DNA of 64,000 nt from the NCBI GenBank assembly GCA_036927565.1, contig JAYESD010000003.1, positions 39,435,325-39,499,324 of the forward strand, written 5' to 3'. Made by a program: the position numbers and the translations under genes. Below are positions 1-10,219 of this stretch, one piece after another. The notes beneath the pieces were generated by a model. That model saw only the letters and a list, made by a program, of their open reading frames with translations. It searched no databases and was not told the DNA's origin. The DNA is from Tuctoria greenei (Eukaryota; Streptophyta; Magnoliopsida; Poales; Poaceae). Position 1 is the stretch's first letter. The number at the start of each line of letters is the position of its first letter.

Positions 1-1323
1 GTCAAAGCCTTCAAACTCTTGGTGTCGTAGATCCTCCGCGGCACTTTCTAGCGCAAATCCGTCTAATCCACACAATAAATATACAAGACAAGAAACACAA
101 TCAAAGAGTGCACAAATATTACTCCATATGACATGATATGTATGATTGATGCAAATGCAAGGTAAAACTTGTTAATAGATTGCCTTTAATGATCACTAAT
201 TAGTTTTAATAGCTTTTAACAAGTTTATACAGGTTTGTATGTGATTAGATCTCATGTTAGAATTCATTCAAAACAATTTAGTCAACAAAATCGGACTAGT
301 CTGCAGAAGGCCAGACTAGTCCGCACTTCGCAGAACTAGCAAACTAGGGTTTTCTAGATCGATGTAAATTTGGATATTAGGTGTTGAATTCACGTAAGAA
401 AAAGAGAATAGAAGGTATACCAGGTGTTTAGAACTCCAATGAATCAGGAAACTTGGAGGTAACACTTGGATCTTGATGATCTATGGTTGGTGATGAACTT
501 GGAAATGAATTGGTGATGAAGAACGAAACTTGATGGAGATCTTGATCCTCTTTCATTCCCTCCTTTTCTTTTTCTTGCTTGGGATCTCCTCCTCCCTCCT
601 TGATGGTGGCTCTCCACTAACTAGGGTTTGGGTGGGGTGGAAAAGTGGCAAATAGATGTCAAGCCAAGGGGTGAGGTTGTTTATATAGAGGTGGAGGCTA
701 GGGTTAGATGGATTTCGAGTTTGAGAGGAGTAGAGGCCGGTTTAGAGTCCCACATGGGCTCTAAAAGAGTTAGGCACAACGTCCCTAGGCCCACTTAACG
801 TGAAACCTAAGAAACAAGTCATAAAACAAAAGATCAACTTGGAGTCGCGAAATATCAGACAAGTCCAAAAAGGACCGGACTAGTCCGAAGTTGTCCAGAG
901 AGAAAATCGGACAAGTCCGGTCAACAATCGGACAAGTTCGACTTTAGTCAGAGAGGAAATCGGACAAGTCGGCTAGAACACCGGACTAGTCCGAAAAAAT
1001 CCAGGGACTTAGCAAATTTTCAAGGATTCTTGGAATATTGGACAAGTCCGCACAAAATCGGACAAGTCCTAAAGTTTCAGAGGCAAAATCGGACTAGTCC
1101 GCAGCAAAAACGGACAAGTCCGTTTTTAGTTAGAGAGAAATCAGACTAATTCTCAGTAAAATCGGACTAGTCCGCACTTTCCTGCATTTTAAGTGCGGTT
1201 TTGTTCCAAATCAATTTTAAATGTTCCAAATCAATTTTAAACTCGTTCTTCTTGATGTGGATTAATGTTAAACATGTATATGAGTGTATGCAAGGCATGA
1301 TCCATGAAAATGAGGGTGTTACA
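1..1323 (-). mobile_element. Chromovirus A-family LTR, truncated by window edge
   Basis: The reverse complement matches the first 1.3 kb of the LTR at 26062-28880: it begins TGTAACACCCTCATTTTC at 1323 and ends in the segment that in the other LTR reads gcgctagaaagtgccgcgg. The LTR's 5' end abuts Tat element pol sequence with no polypurine tract, so this is the outer edge of a minus-strand element or a solo LTR inserted into element E. The expected 5-bp target copy on this side is gctac (1324-1328); the other copy lies outside the window. It carries a palindrome array at 856-1174. Confidence 0.9.
856..1174. repeat. CGGACTAGTCCG-type palindrome array (LTR at 1-1323)
   Basis: Irregularly spaced copies of a 12-bp palindrome, CGGACTAGTCCG or the variants with AAG/TTG at the centre, separated by 10-40 bp. 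Further copies lie at about 291-340. The spacer actttagtcagagaggaaat at 941-960 recurs in the copia LTR fragment at 44643-45869. Confidence 0.9.
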
Positions 1324-2022
1324 GCTACCATTCTTCAAGCTTTTGAGGAAATCAGGGCCATTCCATTGGTCCGAAGAAGCAGAAAAGGCGTTCCGAGAGC
1401 TCAAGCAACTCCTTACCACACTACCAATCTTGGTAGCTCCGAACCCCGGTGAGCCTCTACTGCTTTACATTTTTGCATCTACAAAAGTTGTCAGCATGGT
1501 TCTGGTCGCGAAAAGACCGGAGCCACTTCAAGTTCAGGAGCCTAGACCCCTCCGAGAGGGTTCGGAGTTACCTGAAGGCGAGTCTGGGTCCCAGCCCCCA
1601 GCCACAGATCCTAAAGGGGGAACGCTAGAGGATCATCCTCTCTCATTTGAGGAGTTCATATGGTTGGTCAAGACGATCTGGACCCCTCAGGGAGGGTCCG
1701 AATTGAACAAGAAGAAGTTTTGGACCCCTCCAGGAGGGTCCAGGAAGCTCAACAAGAAGGTTCGGACCCCTTCGGGAGGGTCTGGGTTGATGAAGAAGAA
1801 GCTTCGGGCCCCTTCGGGAAGGTCCGGACCGTCCAGCGCCCGGTGTACTTCATCAATGAAGTACTCCATGACGCCAAGACTGATGCAGTTCTTATAGCCT
1901 CAAGGAAGCTTCGTCATTATTTCCATGCCCACAAGATATCAGTAGTAACTTCCTATCCACTGTGTGCTATATTGCATAATCCTAATTCTACTGGGAACAT
2001 CGCCAAGTAGGCAGCAGAGCTG
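1324..2022 (+). pseudogene. Element E pol: RNase H domain (broken)
   Basis: Starts inside the connection between reverse transcriptase and RNase H (FFKLLRKSGPFHWSEEAEKA in one frame) and continues with KQLLTTLPILVAPNPGEPLL. A low-complexity stretch of 14-residue repeats follows (1675-1842), and in the frame starting near 1660 the domain resumes as RPVYFINEVLHDAKT and VVTSYPLCAILHNPNSTGN. Family members read straight through here; this copy needs at least one frame change and has an in-frame TAG at 2008-2010. The same segment in element F lies at 62530-63300. It would degrade the RNA strand of the RNA:DNA hybrid. Confidence 0.85.
1675..1842 (+). repeat. 14-residue tandem repeat inside RNase H (element E)
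   Basis: Four in-frame units of about 42 bp with the pattern DPSGRVRxxQEEVL. At DNA level each unit has an imperfect hairpin of the type GACCCCTCCGGGAGGGTCC, at about 1679, 1721, 1763 and 1806. An isolated hairpin of the same kind sits upstream at about 1543 and another at about 4085, outside pol. The array is also present in element F (62887-63054), so it is a feature of this family. Confidence 0.85.
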
Positions 2023-2460
2023 GTGGAATTGGATCTTGAATTCCTGCCTCGACAAGCTATCAAGAGTCAAGCCTTGGCTGATTTCGTGGGGGAGTGGACT
2101 CCTTCTCTATCAAATCCTAGGGGCCCCAGTGAGCAGAAGCCGGAACCTAAGGTCCCGGTCTGCACTGAACCTCATTGGACCCTCTACTTCGACGGCTCCG
2201 TGCAGAAGCAGAGGGTCAGAGCTGGAATACTTCTCCTCGCTCCAACCGGGGAGAAGGTTAAATACATGGTGCACCTTTATTTCAAGGAAACAGACAACAT
2301 GGTGGAGTATGAAGCTATCATTTATGGGCTCAAGGTGGCGCTATCTTATGGCGTCAAGCAGATGCTAGTGAAGGGAGACTCGCAGCTTATCATCAAGCAA
2401 GTCAAAGGCAAGTGTAGCTATAACAACCCTCAACTCGCTGCTTATCTCCTTGAAGTCTAG
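2023..2460 (+). CDS. Element E pol: archaeal-type RNase H segment
   Basis: An open segment of 145 codons. It begins with the family connection ELDLEFLPRQAIKSQALADF and WTPSLSN, then an RNase H fold with PHWTLYFDGS (first Asp), NMVEYEAIIYGLKVAL (Glu) and VKGDSQLIIKQVKG (second Asp). This second RNase H is the hallmark of the Tat lineage and is distinct from the ordinary gypsy RNase H upstream. A TAG at 2458-2460 interrupts it just after AAYLLEV; homologous sequence continues to about 2750 (HVQRLNNAEAEELSTKAS). It is a fragment of a polyprotein, not a free-standing gene. Confidence 0.85.
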   Translation: MELDLEFLPRQAIKSQALADFVGEWTPSLSNPRGPSEQKPEPKVPVCTEPHWTLYFDGSVQKQRVRAGILLLAPTGEKVKYMVHLYFKETDNMVEYEAIIYGLKVALSYGVKQMLVKGDSQLIIKQVKGKCSYNNPQLAAYLLEV

Positions 2461-2750
2461 AAGCTCCAGAAGGACTTCCACGTCATAGACCTCTGCCATG
2501 TCCAGCGTCTTAACAACGCAGAAGCTGAAGAACTCTCGACGAAGGCTTCAACTGGAGCTCCGGCTCCAGACGAAATCTTTGTTCAGAGGTTGTCAAGACC
2601 AACCGCTCAGCCAGCCAAACTGAGCGAAGGGGGCGAGACCAGCACCTCGAGGCTGGCGGTCCTGGTGGCCCTGTTACCATGGAGTCCACCAAGGGTCGTA
2701 GGTGCTGTAGGAAGCTCTGAGAAACACAGCACGCAAGACTCAGAAGCTTA

Positions 2751-4001
2751 AGTTACCTCCGATGCATGGATCTCAGAGATCCGGAGCTACGTGAAAGACA
2801 ACCACCTTCCTGAAGACGGTGTATCCGATGACCAGATCGTCAGATTGGCTAAAAGATACACGCTGGTAGAAGGGGATCTCTACCGGTGCGGTGCCAACGG
2901 CGTCCTAATGCAGTGCATTGCAAGGGAAGAAGGTCACGAGCTTCTCGCGGAGATACATGGAGGATAGTGTGAGAACCACGTGTCTTCTCGCATGTTGGTT
3001 GGTAAAGCCTTTCGGCATGGCTTCTACTGGCCTACAACACTCTAGGATGCAGTCGAGTTGGTGAAAAAGTGTGAAGTGTGCTAGTTCCACGGAAAACAAA
3101 TACAAACACCGGCTCAATCACTGCAAATGATTCCTCCTACATGGCATTCGCCGTGAGGGGCATGGATCTCTTGGGACCTTTCCCAAAAGTCGTTGGAGGT
3201 TACATGTTCCTGTATGTTGCCATCGACAAGTTCACCAAGTGGTCGAAAGCTACTCCGGTTGTGGCTATCAATAAGCAATCAGCTATCATGTTCTTAAAGT
3301 CCATAATCTGCAGATTTGGAGTTCCCAACAGAGTCATCACTGACAATGGAACCCAATTTACAAGCACAACATTTCAAGAGTATTGCGAAGACCTCGGCAT
3401 TCAAGTCAGATATGCATCAGTAGCTCACCTGGCAAGAAATGGACAAGCCGAGAGAGCAAATGCAGAAATATTGAAAGGACTCAAGACGCGCACTTATGGG
3501 CGCTTGAATAAACATGGGGCCAACCGGATCGAGGAGCTTCCTTCCGTATTGTAGGTAAGCAGGACTGCACCTAACCAGTCAACTAGAGGGACACCCTTTT
3601 TCCTAGTGTACAGAGCTGAAGCAGTCCTTCCTCCAGAAATCACCATGGGATCACTCCAGGTCTGGACCTTCGACGAAGCCGCGCAGGACCAGCTCTGGCA
3701 TGAAGACCTTGACCTCGTTGATGAGGGAAGGTGCCAAGCTGTTGTTCAGAATGCATGTTATCGCCAGGCGCTCCGACGCTATCATCAAAGGCATGTGCGC
3801 AACTAAAAGCTCGACAAATGCGATCTGGTGGTGCTGAGAATACTAACTCGTGAAGGGATGAACAAACTTTCACCCAGCTGGGAAGGCCCCTTCCGAGTGA
3901 TCAAAGTATCCCGTCCCGGATGCGTCCACTTGGCAACTGAGGATGGGACCTCGCTTCCTAATCCTTGGAACATCGAGCACCTCCATAAGTTTTATGCTTA
4001 G
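2751..4001 (+). pseudogene. Element E pol: integrase (broken)
   Basis: Reading frames show DDQIVRLAKRYTLVEGDLYR and the zinc-binding end KKCEVC (about 3065-3080). The catalytic core follows: GMDLLGPFPKVVGGYMFLYV with the first Asp, RVITDNGTQFTSTTFQEYC with the second, and GQAERANAEILKGLK with the Glu. The C-terminal part is PSWEGPFRVIKVSRPGCVHL, ending LHKFYA and TAG at 3999-4001. In-frame stops lie after the RNase H, at TAG near 2966 and at 3552-3554, and a frame change precedes the core. It would insert element cDNA; this copy cannot encode an intact enzyme. Confidence 0.88.
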
Positions 4002-5392
4002 TATCACGGAGGTGAGTTTGTAATTACATGCAATGTAAATTATATAGTCCATACACAGAGTCAGGCAGGTCCTCCAGGAGAACATCCGGACCCCTCCGGG
4101 AGGGTCTGCGAAGTTCAAAAACACTTGACACAGTCCCAACACTAAAACTGTAGCTACCTGCACTGGGTTGGAACAAGATGTATAACACACTTAGCCTAGT
4201 TCCGTACCCTAAGTGTGTCACTGTCTCCCCTGTAATCCGGACCTATAATGAAAGACATTGTTATGCGAAAGCAGACTCTACGTGCAGTAATTTCGTACAA
4301 GCTCATTCTCTTTTATTTCTCCTTCTCCTTCTTGTCCATAACAAAGTTGTGCAATTCTTTTTGAGTTTTAGTCCAAGTTATTCATATGTTGTACAGGTTA
4401 TATTGTTGGTCTCTTCGGATTGTAGCATCGATGCATGGTCTACTCGCCCAAACGCCAAGCCAACACATGTCCGGAGTGTGCTATCAACTTAGCCTGGTCC
4501 TGCACCCTAAGTACGCCACTCTACCTAAATTCCAGCGGGCCTTAGTAGGGCGGGTCCAGAAGGCATTCAGATCCATAGAGATTAATTCAATGTGCTTGTT
4601 ACCATATTGAGTTACATCGAATCTAAAATCCAAATAAGAATAGTAACTCACAAATGAGTAATAGACGAGAGGATGAATTAAACTGTTTTTATTGTCTTTA
4701 AAGTGCAGGAAAAATGAAAAACTCATTGCGATGGTGGACGATGCCGGAGATACTAAGCTCCGACATCTCCCAAGGGGGCCCACCATCGACGTTCCGAACG
4801 TTGAAAATGGGCGCCGTCGGAGCCAACAAGTTCCGACAACCCCATGGGGGCCAGCCGTTGACGTGAAGAAACAAAGATGATCAAAGCGTAGATGATCACA
4901 CATTGACAGTGGGTGCCATCAGACCTACCTATCTCTGACAGCCCCAAGGGGCCCGCCATCAACATTTTACACATTGACAGTGGGTGCCATCGGACCTACC
5001 TAGCTCCGACTACCCCAGGGGGGCCGCCGTCGACATTCTATGCGTTGACATTGGGCGCCATTAGAACTATCAAGCTCCGATAACTCCCAGGGGACCGCCG
5101 TCAATGCAACAAAGTGTCCCTAAAGATCTCGGAGGTAAACCTCGGACCTAAAAGTTGAACATACTGGCTACAAGTTCGAAGTGCTCAAGTCATCAAAACA
5201 CTATCAAAACCTTTTGGCACATGTTCGCAATCAAAGTGTGCACATCTACCAGGAGCCAACAAGATAAAGGACAGTATGTTGAAGACAAACAAAAATGGAA
5301 TTCATCCATTTCAAAATGATTGAATTTCATTCATTCAAGGATTGGAGATTACAAAATCGGAGAGTTACAAGTGGGATCTAAAGAGAAAAGTC
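4002..5392 (+). other. Element E 3' non-coding region
   Basis: No gene is apparent between the integrase stop and the antisense gene. It contains a lone copy of the GACCCCTCCGGGAGGG hairpin (about 4085), two copies of a 'ttagcctrgt...ccctaagt' motif about 0.3 kb apart (4190 and 4490), and the 71-bp minisatellite at about 4755-5110. Long 3' regions of this kind are usual for Tat-lineage elements. Confidence 0.7.
4755..5110 (+). repeat. 71-bp minisatellite in element E 3' region
   Basis: Units begin with cattgacagtgggtgcc at 4901 and again at 4972, and with cgttgacattgggcgcc at 5043; a more diverged unit starts near 4798. Each unit contains a G-rich block of the type ccccaaggggcccgcc. The spacing of the best three units is exactly 71 bp. 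Confidence 0.85.
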
Positions 5393-6847
5393 CTAGGTTC
5401 TGCGGAAATATGTGGCAACTTTCTGGGCAACCTCCTGGACGCTGGTCTTGGCGGCATCTTCCTCTTCAGCAATGAGCCCTTTAAGCACCGGATCCAGAGA
5501 TAATTGGGGGTCTTAGCTCTTGTAACACGTCAGCACGTATTCTATAATGTTCTTGGCCAGAGATTTTCCCTCCGTCTCCAACTGGTCCACGATGACGTCG
5601 CCCATTGCGTCGAGTTTGTTGCCGGTAGAGATGAGTGCCACAGGCGCTTGATCCAGCTCCGGCTCTGGATTGTCCGGACGTACTGGACTGTAGCCCAGAG
5701 GCATCAGAGCATCATTGGCTCGGCCCAAGATGTCCCACACCTGCTGGGACTTAGTCGCCCTCAAATTTCGCAGCTCCTCCAGTGACCTCCTGGCGGCCGC
5801 AAGCCCCGAACCTTCTCGGGCGAGGTGCTCAACCTCTTTGATGTGCCGCTGAATGCTTTCAGCAACTTGCTTTTCGCGTTCAGTGAGCTCCGATTCCCAG
5901 AGGTGGATGCATTTCTGTCAGTTGGCTAGGTCTTTCTCCCTGCCCCGCACTTTCTCCTCTCTGGTTGAGACTTCGACCTCTCTTTTGGTGAGGTCTTGGA
6001 CCAGCTTCCAGTACTTCTCCTCCTCTTCCTTGCTCCATAGATCAAGCTTCTTAGTACGATCTGCCAAGCTTTGTTTACCCATAGACAGTCTCTGGGCAAG
6101 CTCCTCCTCTCTCTTTAAAATATCCTCCTGCTATTCCAAAAGTTTATCTTCTCGTTCATTGAGACCCTCCTGGCGCTTGAGAAGCGTCTCATGGAAAGTT
6201 TTGAGGTTGTCTTGGCGGTCATTCGTTGCCTCATTGGCCTTCTCAAACAAAGCCCAACATTGGTCGTCAAGGGTCTTGATCAAACCCTCCTTCTCGGTTA
6301 GCAGACGCTCAAACCTTGCCAGCTGGGTCTTTTCCTTCTCGACAAACTCCTTTTGGTGTGCAAGCCTCGTCTGCGCCAGCTTGGTCTCAAGTGAAGCCTG
6401 TTGCGCCAACGCCTCAAGGTTTGGCGCTCCTCCTCGAGGACCTTACTGTCGTGGTCGAAGGCGAGCTGGACATGATGGAGGCTCGAGCAGGCATTGTCAA
6501 TAGACAACGCTAAAGGAATAGGCTCCAGACCTACCGGGGTCATCTCTGCTGGCCCCAAGGGTTCTTCTAATACAAAAATTGGGTCCCACACCTCAAGTGT
6601 GGTCCCCTATTGTTCTGCGGCACTAGGGCCGCCCTCTGGAAGCACTTATGCTTCTGTTGCCGCCGATGAGGGTCCCACCATGGGAACATCAACCTCCGAG
6701 GCTGACACCGTAGGTCCCCCCTCCGAATCTTAAGTCGACGGCTCTGTAGGTGGAGGGCCTGCCGCTGATTCCTCTGGGCGCTCTGGCTCGTACATAGACG
6801 CCCCCAGGGTAATGACCTCTGGGACGGATGTTAGAGCTTCATCCGGA

Positions 6848-7120
6848 GTCCTCACTACCGTTGGCTCAGGCGTCGGAACATCAACCATATCTGGCTCAGC
6901 TATCAGCGCTTCAACCATTTCTGGCATAGAGGTCAGAGCTTCAACCACGTCCGGCTCAGCTGTTATAGCTTCAACCATCTCTGGCACAGAGGCCAGAACT
7001 TCAGGCACCTCCGGCTCCATCGCCAGATCTTCAGCCACTTCTGGCAAAGGCCTCGAAGCTTTGGTTACCTCTGGCTCGAGTGGCAGAGCTTACGCCACCT
7101 CCGACTCCTGCACTGAAGCT
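6848..7120 (-). repeat. 30-bp in-frame repeats of the antisense gene
   Basis: On the plus strand, units of the type gcttcaaccatttctggca recur every 30 bp (starts near 6848, 6878, 6908, 6938, 6968, 6998, 7028, 7058, 7088). On the coding (minus) strand they give about nine 10-residue units resembling VPEMVEALTA / EPDVVEALTS. The exact 30-bp phase keeps the frame open. Confidence 0.85.
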
Positions 7121-7357
7121 TTAGTCTCTGGCACTGCTGTCGGCGGTGCATTTTCACCTACTTCTCCCCCATGGTATAGCGCTACCACGGGAACCTCTGG
7201 CGTCTCTTCTAGATCCAAGTCCATGACAGCTCGTGCCGGAGCTGTCGTGTCCTCTGCCACCACTTGGGTAGGCTCAGTGGTTGAAGCCGAAGCTTCAGCA
7301 CGTACAGCTTCAGTCGCTGCAGCAAATGCCAAAGCCTCAAACTTCTTTCTCGACCCC

Positions 7358-7435
7358 CTAGAAACAAAAGGTCGAGAAGATTAAAGATATAATAAAAACA
7401 AGATTAGCACTTCAAGGTGAGTTGATGATGCTTAC
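7358..7435 (-). other. Probable intron in the antisense gene
   Basis: On the minus strand the donor CCCAG|GTAAGC and the acceptor TTGTTTCTAG|GGGG enclose 78 bp of T-rich sequence. Coding potential is present on both sides. The flanking frames are off by one nucleotide as they stand, so either a nearby indel or a slightly different junction must be assumed. Confidence 0.6.
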
Positions 7436-8387
7436 CTGGGGATGCTACCGCCCTATCGCCACGGAATCTCTTCTTCTGAGGCCTAGAGTCAGAGCCCACT
7501 AAATCTTGTGAGACAGTAACCTCGGAATTTCATTGGGAGCCACCTGTAGCTGCTGGAGTCTTCTCAGCTGAAACCTCTCTCGGCTGGGATGGACCTCCGG
7601 ACCCAGAGCCCACAGCCGGCACCGGAGCTGGATTTGACCTGCCGGAGCTTGAGTCCCTAGAGGGCGCTGGTACCGAAGCAGGCCTAGCCACTGAAGATCT
7701 CCTTCGCCGAGGAGAATGGGCTATTGAAGTTGGAGTTGATAGAATGGGGCTTCCGTTAACATGCCTTAACTTCCTCTTCCGACTAGAAGATTCGGCTGGC
7801 TCCTTGCCCTTTCCCTTGCCCTTGCCAGCATCATTCACTTTCTGGCTTGGGGCAGCGGGGGCCACCCTTTCAGAAGCCCTGGGGATTACTACCCCGGAAG
7901 TTCATCGCCTCTCCACCATGCCGAGGTCGTCCAACACTGGCATTCTTCTTCGGAGCTCCATGCTGATCTCTGGAATCATGTTCAGAGGCAGGAGAGCATC
8001 CGGCGGAGCCAAGGCGTCGGGGGAGATAGCACCATTCTGGAACTTCTTCAGATGGAGCTTCAAGGCTTCATCATCTAAATTGGAATTCAAACTGGTTTCA
8101 ATCCGGTTGTGATCCATTACACTGTTAAAAGCCCATGCGAGCCACACCCTGGCCTTCAGTGGAGCCCACTTGTTCATCAATAAATTGCCGAAGACCATTT
8201 GAGGGGTCACCCCTCCTTCTACGCATTCCTCGATCCTTTCCAGGATGGGCTTATGTGCATTTGATAGCTCTGGAACTATGTTCCAGGCGTTAGTGTCGAT
8301 GTTGGGAAGGCCCTTGGGCAGTTCCAGCCTCTCATGCTCCTCCACAGTGATGATCACCCAATATTTCTTCCAGTCGTCCCACTTGCT

Positions 8388-8401
8388 GGGGGGGGGGGGG
8401 G
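8388..8401. repeat. Run of 14 G residues
   Basis: A homopolymer of 14 G on the plus strand, followed by T and five more G. In the antisense gene it lies next to a Pro-rich spot (SSPTPPPP) between the PF04195 domain and the following segment. Such runs are prone to slippage in vivo and in sequencing. Confidence 0.9.
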
Positions 8402-9382
8402 TGGGGGAAGACTACAAGTACTTGAAGGGGCAGTTCTTCCACTTGATGAAGTAGTAGAAGCCAATCAACTCCATACCCTTCCAGGTGGTGTGGACCGTGA
8501 AGAAGGTCCGGAATAGCTCGATGCAGGGAGGCACGCCCACCCACATCTCGCAGAAGTGGACGAAAGTCGCCACCAGCAAGAGTGAGTGAGGGCCGAGGTG
8601 ATGCAACTGGTGACCATAGAAGTCCAGCAGCATCAAGAAGAAGGTTGAAAAGGGTGGAATTAGACCCACCATGGCGTAGGCTGAGAAGTACACTATATCT
8701 CCGCCGTGCTCCTTCTAGAAGGGGAGCTTGTCAAAGCGGATGTCACGGTTGAAGGAATCACTGGACCACCCCAAGCAGGTTTGGACCTTCGAGAAATCTT
8801 CCTTGGTCCTGATCCTGCTACGGGGAAGACCCAACTCCATCTCGGCAAAGTGGAGCAAAAGAAGAGAAAGATACGCGAAGGTTGAAAGGCTCTGAGTGCA
8901 AGTATGGTTGAAAGCGTAAAGAGTCCTCAAATCTTGCGGGCTTTCCTTCCTAAGTAAGCCTCCACACCGCTTGGATGCAAACCACAATGGTACCGAGATC
9001 ACGTTTTCAAAAATCTACCCTGCCAATGACAAATGGGCCCGGGTCCACTTTGGCGGAAAGGCCGAAGTTATTACCCCAGATGACCTGTTGTCATGATGGG
9101 AGGTTGGAATCCCGAGGGAGGCGGCTTGACAAGGCGCGTGGAACTGATACGGTTTTCGCATTGGGAACCGGCGACCTTAAAGTGTGTAAGATCCGCACTC
9201 AAATATCACATCTGCCGCATTCAAAATAAGCCACGCGGCGATGGTTTAACCATGAACCATCGCCCCAACGGCACATTAGAAGACCTTTTAAGCCGCAGCG
9301 TGGGAATTGAAAATGGCCCCACCTCCGGTGGAATAACTTAACCCAAAGGTTTTCTCCCGGAGGTGGGCCCGAGGGCCACTCT

Positions 9383-10219
9383 TGATACCCTGTGTACCGG
9401 GTACCGCATGATACTGCAAGAAAACCTAAGGAAGTCCACCCTTTCAAGTTGAAGACCTCAGAAGGCCGCACGTGTTACACACTACTGGACCCGCCTACCA
9501 CATTTGGGTAGCTCCAGCACTAACAAGTGTAACATGAGGCTGGACCTAACTCCCTCCATCGGGAAGCTCCATTCTTGCCACGAGTCCAGTGATCCCGGAC
9601 CTAACCCTTATTAGAGGGAAGCTCTGGTGTTGCCACGTGTAGAATGGCTCTGGACCTGCCTCCCCACGATAGGAAGCTTCAGAGCCGCCACGTGTTGAAC
9701 CTCAGGAGCTAGGACTTCAACGGAAGACTGAGAGATCTCCAACGGCTCAGACTCTCAAGGGACGGTTAAAGCGACAGTTACAAGACCTGCTTAAGTGTCA
9801 TTAATGCTATATTAATGATACACGATTAGTGAGCTGTTAATAGAGGTAATGCCGTCATTAAGGCGCATTATCACTAAATTAATTATGCTTAATACCTTTA
9901 GATCATGTATTAGGCTATTAACTACACCAGGGCCACATGTCGGGCCAGGCAAGTGATGTAACGGCCGGTACTTAGACTATAAAAGGGTTGCACCGCACGA
10001 TTCATGGACAACTAAGCTCAGGATCACAAGGGCCTCTCAAATTTATACATACAACACACAACCCGTGGAGTAGGGTGTTATGCTCAGGCGGCCCGAACCA
10101 CATAAAAGCTATCGTGTCATCATCTTCTTAATAATCTCACCCGCGCCCCAACCAATCAAGAACCTCCGCGGTCTACGATCTAGTAGTATCGCGGGAAGTG
10201 TTGATCGCACACTTCGACA
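9383..10219 (+). mobile_element. 3' LTR of Tat element E
   Basis: Begins TGATACCCTGTGTACCGGGT and ends CACTTCGACA, matching the 5' LTR of element F (58358-59208) over its length. A purine-rich stretch (ggaggtgggcccgagggcca) lies just before it at about 9359-9378 and would serve as the polypurine tract. A TATA box (tataaaa, 9978-9984) is conserved with F. The last 300 bp lie in a tandem duplication that also covers the flank. Confidence 0.85.

Larger units (their letters stand above)
5393..9002 (-). pseudogene. Antisense extra gene of Tat element E (PF04195-type, coiled coil)
   Basis: Read on the minus strand from 9002 down to a TAG at 5393-5395. The N-terminal part carries the 'putative gypsy-type transposon' signature seen in grass genomes: MVGLIPPFSTFFLMLLDFYG, then HSLLLVATFVHFCEMWVGVP and PPCIELFRTFFTVH (8420-8670). 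A Lys/Pro/Ser-rich segment with KGKGKGKEPAESSSRKRK (about 7800, a possible nuclear signal) follows, then a 10-residue repeat array (6848-7120), a long coiled coil rich in Glu/Lys/Gln (about 5850-6410) and a C-terminal segment ending VATYFRR. Frames are shared from 9002 to about 7530 apart from stops near 8714, 8411 and 7530, then change. A likely 78-bp intron is visible. Function is unknown; the antisense position between pol and the 3' LTR is a known Tat-lineage feature. Confidence 0.8.
1324..10219 (+). mobile_element. Tat-lineage Ty3/gypsy element E, 3' portion
   Basis: Order seen: end of reverse transcriptase, RNase H with a repeat insertion, a second archaeal-type RNase H, integrase, a long 3' region with tandem repeats, an antisense PF04195-type gene, polypurine-rich sequence and the 3' LTR. 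A second RNase H plus an antisense extra gene between pol and the 3' LTR is known for Tat-lineage elements of grasses. Element F at 58358-64000 belongs to the same family and supplies the 5' half missing here. The 5' part of E lies beyond the inserted LTR at 1-1323 and outside the window. The coding regions are full of stops and frameshifts. Confidence 0.9.

Noticed and set aside
1201..1452. Plus-strand open frame spanning the LTR/E border
   Set aside because: It starts in the inserted LTR and only by chance runs into E; the frame has no coherent protein.
5853..6503. Plus-strand Ser/Leu-rich open frame
   Set aside because: Opposite strand of the coiled-coil part of the antisense gene; poly-Ser arises from complementary Glu/Arg codons.
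6812..7384. Plus-strand Ser/Thr-rich open frame
   Set aside because: It is the shadow of the 30-bp repeats and of the Pro/Glu-rich antisense gene; the minus strand carries the recognisable domains.
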